DNA of 64,000 nucleotides, from positions 1 through 64,000 of the forward strand of contig BGKB01000233.1 of assembly GCA_003116975.1 (NCBI GenBank), given 5' to 3'. Below are positions 59,608 through 64,000 of the stretch, piece after piece. The stretch's first letter is position 1. Each line of letters opens with the position of its first letter. The notes under the pieces are model-generated. The model saw only the letters and a list, made by a program, of their open reading frames with translations, did no database searches and was not told the origin of the DNA. The translations under genes and the position numbers were made by a program. The stretch is from Aurantiochytrium sp. KH105 (Eukaryota; Sar; Bigyra; Thraustochytrida; Thraustochytriidae).

Positions 59608-60993
59608 ATGACGTCTTGGAATGCAGAGGAAAACGATTCGGAGCTCGAGCAAGAGCTCGAGCTCTTGCAAGCCATGTACACCCCAGAGGAACTGCGCGTG
59701 GAGCCACGAGAAGACGACGACGTCAACGACGCGGGAAAAGATGCAGCCGTAATTCTCGAAGTCGCGCTGGAGCATGTGCGCGCGACGTTTCGATTCGAGC
59801 TTCCGGCTCGATTCCCGCTGGCGGCTGCGCCGCGCGTGAGTCTGGCGCGCAGCCGCGGCCTCGTGGACTCGGAAGAGCTGGAGATGCGACAACGTCTCGA
59901 GGCCCAAATCGCAGAGACGTTTGAGGCGATGGGACGCTACAGTCTGGTGGATCTCCTGCTGTTGGCCAAAGACTTGGTCCAGGAATGCAGTGACAAGGGT
60001 GGAACGTGTGCGATTTGTCTCTGCGAACTGGAGCCGAGCGACTCCGCGTTCCGAGCGAATTGCTGGCATACCTTTCACCGCGCGTGCTTTGCGGCGTGGT
60101 ACAAGCAGGTGGAGGCGCGGCGAACGCAGGCTGGGACAGCGCACTCGCAGGCCTCGCTCCAACGGAAACAGGCGCTAAGCGCGCTGACTGCGCGTGTGAC
60201 GGAGCGAGAGACCTCTGTCGCCAAGGCGGAGGCCCGTGTGGAGAACCTTCGTGAAGAAAAGGAGCGCTTGCAGGCCTTGGCAGACTTTATTGATGCAGGT
60301 GGTGATGCAGCTCAATTTGAAGCGATTGCAGCCGGTGAGGAAACCATGACTGCAAGCGCGGCCCGAAAGCGTGCGAATGCAGTTGATGCCGACGCGAAAC
60401 GCGCGCGCGGCGAGGTTGGTCCAAGTCGCGCAAAGCTCCACAAAGCTAGGGAGGAGCTTGCCGCGATGGAGTCCGAGCACAAGGCCAAGGCTTCCTTGGA
60501 AGAGCAGCAGGGCATGGACTGTCCAATGTGCAAGGTGCCCATTGCGTACGAGGAATTTTGCGACTCCCTCGAAGGTGCTTTGTCGGCGCTAACGCAGGGT
60601 GGCAAGGACAGCAGCGGGACGTTTGTGCCGCGCGCCTGGGCAGAACATGGCAAGAATGGCGAGGGTAGCAACGGCTCAAAGCAAGGCATTTCAGGGGCGC
60701 AGTTGACGGATGAGCAGCGGGAGCTCTTTGCTCGTCAAGCAGCGGAACGCCAGGCTCTTTTTGAACAGCAACGTCTCAAGGGTGGAATCATTGACTCCAA
60801 CGACGCAGCGGGAGACTTTGTTCGAATAGATGCTGAGACCGAGGCCGCACGCGCCGCGTCCATGTCGGTCGATCCGCCGTTGTCAAGGTCATCATCTGCC
60901 TCCTCCACGTCGAAAGATGGTGTAGACACGGCTCCCCGTGGCAAGCGCGGACGTGGGAGGCGACGAGGAGGCAAGGGCGGCGCGCGCACTTGA
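59608..60993 (+). CDS. RNF25: RNF25-like RWD-RING E3 ubiquitin ligase with enlarged RING loop
   Basis: A 461-residue protein. The N-terminal RWD domain (residues about 1-120) contains LEQELELLQAMY and a following beta-strand set. The RING begins at about 134: CAICLCELEPSDSAFRANCWHTFH. Its last Cys pair, CPMCKVPI, sits about 170 residues after the first. The intervening loop is a predicted coiled coil (residues 165-300), much longer than the 40-odd residues in animal RNF25. After the RING, LFEQQRLKGGIIDSNDAAGD resembles the RQQERGGIIDLEAE segment of RNF25, supporting orthology. RNF25 acts with RNF14 on ribosomes stalled by trapped factors and in replication stress. The tail is basic (GKRGRGRRRGG). 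Confidence 0.83.
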   Translation: MTSWNAEENDSELEQELELLQAMYTPEELRVEPREDDDVNDAGKDAAVILEVALEHVRATFRFELPARFPLAAAPRVSLARSRGLVDSEELEMRQRLEAQIAETFEAMGRYSLVDLLLLAKDLVQECSDKGGTCAICLCELEPSDSAFRANCWHTFHRACFAAWYKQVEARRTQAGTAHSQASLQRKQALSALTARVTERETSVAKAEARVENLREEKERLQALADFIDAGGDAAQFEAIAAGEETMTASAARKRANAVDADAKRARGEVGPSRAKLHKAREELAAMESEHKAKASLEEQQGMDCPMCKVPIAYEEFCDSLEGALSALTQGGKDSSGTFVPRAWAEHGKNGEGSNGSKQGISGAQLTDEQRELFARQAAERQALFEQQRLKGGIIDSNDAAGDFVRIDAETEAARAASMSVDPPLSRSSSASSTSKDGVDTAPRGKRGRGRRRGGKGGART

Positions 60994-61288
60994 CTGACGA
61001 ATTGACTTACTGTCTGATGAGATGTGTCTAGGTTGTTGCTCCCTCCCATTTGAGTGACAGTGAATGAATTGTATTCTAAGCTTTTATTTTTCCTTTTCAA
61101 AGTGTCATCGACGAGTGATGGTCGAGCTCTCAAAGCACGGAGTCTCCAAGATTCCACACCCGAAAAGGCGCAATGTACTTTTTTCTTTCAAGGTCAAACT
61201 TCATCGATTCGTCTTTGCAAGCATCTTTACGATCGGAGAGAAAGCGCACCTTGACGAATGTAAAGACGACTTGCGTGGTCATGTGCCA
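60994..61288. other. Convergent 3' flanks of the RNF25-like gene and LpxD
   Basis: About 295 bases with no gene or motif. Confidence 0.4.
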
Positions 61289-62137
61289 TTAGATTTCTTT
61301 GGCATCGTCACGTGCGGATGCTGCAAGCTTGCGAAGAAGAATGCTCTGGCGATGAAACTGGCGAATCGGCACGGCAGGGAGACCACCAACCTTGGCGTTT
61401 TCCTCGACATCGGCCATGACGCCTGATTTGGCAGCAATTTGCGCGCCATTGCCGATCTTGAGGTGTTGTGCGATACCAGCCTGGCCCCCGATGAGAACAC
61501 CATTGCCAACAGTGGTACTTCCAGCAATGCCGACTTGGGCCGCAACGAGGCAGCGTGCACCGATATTCACATTGTGACCAATTTGGATCTTTTTTTTTGT
61601 AGGGAGACGAAAAGGTAGCCGTGAGTCAACAGTTGGGACTCGCACGCAGACGTGATGAGGGCACTTACGAGGTTGTCGAGCTTTGTTCCGGGTCCGATTT
61701 CAGTGTCGCGCCAGCTTCCGCGATCGATGGCACAATTTGCGCTGCATGTGTCGTCAAGTGAGTATTCGTTGCGTGCCCACTGCCACGTGCACGAAAAGGA
61801 AAGGAGAGGAAACGTACCCGATCTCGACATCGTGGTGCAGAACGACCCGAAGCGTTTGAGGTTTTTTAGCGTGGTCGGCGTCCTGAACAATGTGAAAACC
61901 AAATCCATCCTGGCCCACACACGTCCCTGGATGCAGCACGCAGCGGTCTCCGACGGTGGCGTGCTGCAAGACAACGCTTGGCCCCACGTGGACATCTTCG
62001 CCCAGATCGACGTCCGGGCCCACGACGGCGTGCGCGCCCACGACGCTGCGCGCGCCGACCACAACGGGCGGCACGAGCGCTGCCGTCGCGTGCACTCTGG
62101 CGGACGCCGCGACACGGGCGGCCGCGTTCGGGCTCAT
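61289..62137 (-). CDS. LPXD: LpxD, UDP-3-O-acylglucosamine N-acyltransferase (lipid A pathway), three exons
   Basis: About 230 residues from the ATG at 62137. Exon 1 is 62137-61818, exon 2 is 61741-61669 and exon 3 is 61588-61289. The introns are 76 bp (61742-61817, gtacgt...gcag) and 80 bp (61589-61668, gtaagt...aag); phases agree at both joins. The protein is a left-handed beta helix of hexapeptides ([19 protein letters not shown]). LpxD marks are VGQDGFGF and [13 protein letters not shown] across the first junction. [20 protein letters not shown] follows after the second, with the catalytic His (GHN). It ends with a helical tail ([10 protein letters not shown]). The bacterial N-terminal uridine-binding domain is not seen, so an upstream exon may be missing. 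In plants the enzyme is mitochondrial. Confidence 0.83.
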
Positions 62138-62827
62138 GTCCGTGCGAGAGGTCTCGTTCGAGCACTGTTTTAGACAGACACCCCAAATGACGACCCGGTC
62201 ACGACGAACTTTGCGGCAGCGGACCTTGAGCTCCAAACTGCGAGCTTTCGAGCTGCACGGGCGTCAAGCCGGCTCGGGGAGCTTGGCAGGGTCTGTGGAT
62301 TCCCGCGTCGAGGACATCCTTTTGCAGCGTGCCTGCCTTCCTGTCTGCGCTCAGCTCAAGCTTGCCTCCCTTCCACGGCGAGGAGTCGAAGTCGACGACG
62401 AACGAAAGAGACCCTCGCCTCGCGGTCGCAGCCTCGGCGCCCGCTGGGGCGCGTGTCGAGCGGGAGAGCGGGGCGGTCTGCGCGGCCGCGTCTGCGCGCG
62501 AGCGAGCGAGCGAGCGCCGCGGCGGCTCTGCGGCGGACCGGGAAAATGCGTTCTGCGCGTCAGGGTGAACGGGCGCGGCGCACATCAACTTGAACTTGAC
62601 TGTGAATCCGCGGAGCCTCGCTGGTCTTACTCTGGCTGACTGCGTCAGAGGAGAGGGACGATGGTGCACACTCAGTATCGGCCTATACCTATACTGGCAC
62701 TGACTGACAGTGCGCGCATGAGTAACGAGGACTAGGAAGGCGGGAGGAGGAGACGGCGCAGGAGGGGGAGCGGGAGGCGGTGAGCTGGCAGAACGGCTTG
62801 GCGGGCGGCGCCGGCCGGCTCGGCGCG
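62138..62827. promoter_or_regulatory. Divergent 5' region between LpxD and the golgin-like gene
   Basis: Frames run through it on both strands without a recognisable domain. An upstream LpxD exon could lie here, but no phase-compatible donor was found. The sequence near 62675-62695 (tcggcctatacctata) is similar to the TAGGCCTA palindrome. Confidence 0.4.
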
Positions 62828-63041
62828 ATGGCGGGCGACGCGGAGCTGAGCCGCGAGGAGCTGGCGCGGTTCGCGAAGAAGAAGGCGCGGCAGCTGAAGG
62901 CGCGCGAGGAGGAGGTCGCCGCGCTGCAGGCCAGGGTCGCCGCGCTCGAGCAGGCCGCCGCCAAGCACGCGGCCAGCGACGGCGACGGCGAGGGGCAGGC
63001 GGCGGCGAGCAACGGGGCCGATGGCGAGGAGGCGGCGGCGG

Positions 63042-63078
<37 letters not shown>

Positions 63079-64000
63079 GCAGGAGCTGCAGGCCGCGGTC
63101 GCCAAGAAGGATGAGGCCATGAAGAAGCTGCGCGAGGTGGTGCCCAAGTTCAAGGCACTGCAAACGAGGTTCGCCAAGGTGAAGGGCGAGCACGCCGAGG
63201 CCTCGCAGCGAAACGAAACGCTCGAGAAGGAACTCGCCGGCTATAAACAGCGCGTGGAGGAACTCGAGTTTAAGGTTCAGAGTCTTCAAGATATGGTGCA
63301 GTCTGGTCTTGTGGACGTGGAAGGGGCAGAGCACCGCGCTCGCGAAGCCCTGGCCGAGACCCAGCAGCAACTCGTTGTCCGCGAAAAGGCCATTGGCGAC
63401 CTGCAGACCCAGCTCGAGACGCTTCAGGCAGACCACGACGCACATTTGGCCAATCTCGAAGATGAACGACATACGTCCGCGGGCCTTCGCGCCGAGCTCG
63501 AGGCCATGCAGGAGCGTCTCAAACAAGCTGAACAAGCACCGCCATCTGGAACCGACGTTCTCGAGAACTTGCAGGGTGAGCTCGAGGATGCCCTGCAGAG
63601 CAGCGCTGCGACGATTGAAGAGCTCCGCGCGGAGCTTGACAATGCGCGCAACAGCAGTGCGCCTCATGAAGAGGACGAGGAACTTTTTGCAGAGACCATT
63701 GAAACTCTCCGTAAGGATCTCGAAGAGGCACAGGCACGAAACGCAATGCGTGCTCAAAACGAAAACGCCTTGTCAGAGACAGTTGATTCGCTGCAAAAGC
63801 AACTCGCGGCCAAGGAACATGAAAGCAAGGCGGCCGCTGAGGAGACCCAGGGTCTGCGAGACCAATTGAGCGAGCATGAAGCAAGTGCGCTACGACTGCA
63901 AAATGAGCTTTCAGCAACACTTGAAAAGCTTGAGGCAGATGTCTCTGCTCGTGCCGACGAAAACAAGGCTCTTGAAAGTAAACTTGAGGAAATGAGGACA
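62828..64000 (+). CDS. Long coiled-coil, golgin-like protein (5' part; runs off the window)
   Basis: An open frame of 391 codons with no stop before the window end, so the product is at least 391 residues and probably much longer. It starts MAGDAELSREELARFAKKKA with good Ala/Gly codon use. From residue about 25 it is a nearly continuous heptad-type coiled coil rich in Glu, Gln, Leu and Lys (LRAELEAMQERLKQAEQ, LESKLEEMR). A poly-Gln run (CAG)n interrupts it at nt 63043-63082. A block KKLREVVPKFKALQTRFAKV early in the coil resembles the N-terminal parts of GRIP-domain golgins, but the GRIP domain would be at the missing C-terminus. It could also be another coiled-coil scaffold, such as a myosin-tail-like or centrosomal protein. 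Confidence 0.75.
63043..63082. repeat. (CAG)n triplet run in frame
   Basis: A CAG/CAA run coding for a poly-Gln tract inside the golgin-like coiled coil. Confidence 0.9.

Noticed and set aside
62199-62669. Upstream minus-strand frame as the LpxD N-terminal exon
   Set aside because: It contains no uridine-binding-domain motif, and the only donor I could see (phase 1) does not match the acceptor before exon 1 (phase 0).

Overview
The window looks like nuclear DNA of a gene-dense, GC-rich, unicellular eukaryote. Nearly every long reading frame prefers G or C at third codon positions. Genes sit a few hundred bases apart on both strands, and most have no intron. The four introns I can place with confidence are short (76-110 bp) and GT-AG, with GTAAGT or GTACGT donors. 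Centrosome, peroxisome, autophagy, telomere and Golgi genes rule out a prokaryote. Gene content and structure fit a marine heterotrophic stramenopile such as a thraustochytrid. That placement is inferred from style and gene content, not from a marker gene.

Layout. 1-7.7 kb: a TRF-like telobox Myb protein with telomere-like motifs in its own 5' flank, phosphoserine phosphatase, an Sfi1-type centrin-binding protein, and the complex III hinge protein. 7.7-18.5 kb: one uninterrupted 3,597-codon frame for the autophagy tether EPG5. 18.5-23.6 kb: a 71-bp direct duplication with an N at its junction (probably a contig-join artefact), an unassigned NPPY-motif methyltransferase, and an ATPSCKMT/ANTKMT-like mitochondrial lysine methyltransferase. 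23.6-33.3 kb: SPB1 rRNA methyltransferase, a DUF2804 membrane protein, a zinc-finger TDP1, and D-xylulose kinase, the last two divergent from one promoter region. 33.3-41 kb: a PEX13 with Tyr-Gly repeats on both sides of its core, an NC2-alpha (DRAP1) histone-fold protein, geranylgeranyltransferase I beta, and a paraoxonase-family lactonase. 41-51 kb: LPCAT with EF hands, ALKBH7, RAD9, an ECI2-type enoyl-CoA isomerase, a methyltransferase with a His-rich N-terminus, and FBXO9. 51-64 kb: a two-propeller RCC1-RasGAP fusion, SFT2, an RNF25-type RWD-RING ligase with an enlarged RING loop, a three-exon LpxD (lipid A pathway), and the 5' part of a long coiled-coil, golgin-like protein that runs off the end.

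Neighbours do not form one pathway; this is ordinary eukaryotic gene order. Themes recur: mitochondrial function (hinge protein, ATPSCKMT, ALKBH7, possibly LpxD), genome maintenance (TRF-like, TDP1, RAD9), lipids and peroxisomes (PEX13, ECI2, LPCAT), and Golgi or endolysosome traffic (SFT2, golgin-like, EPG5). The observations most worth following are the RCC1x14-RasGAP fusion, the intron-containing LpxD, the unassigned NPPY methyltransferase, the telobox protein with telomere motifs in its own promoter, and a palindrome TAGGCCTA shared by four 5' flanks. Several start codons were moved inward because the longest frame opens with GTG or TTG.
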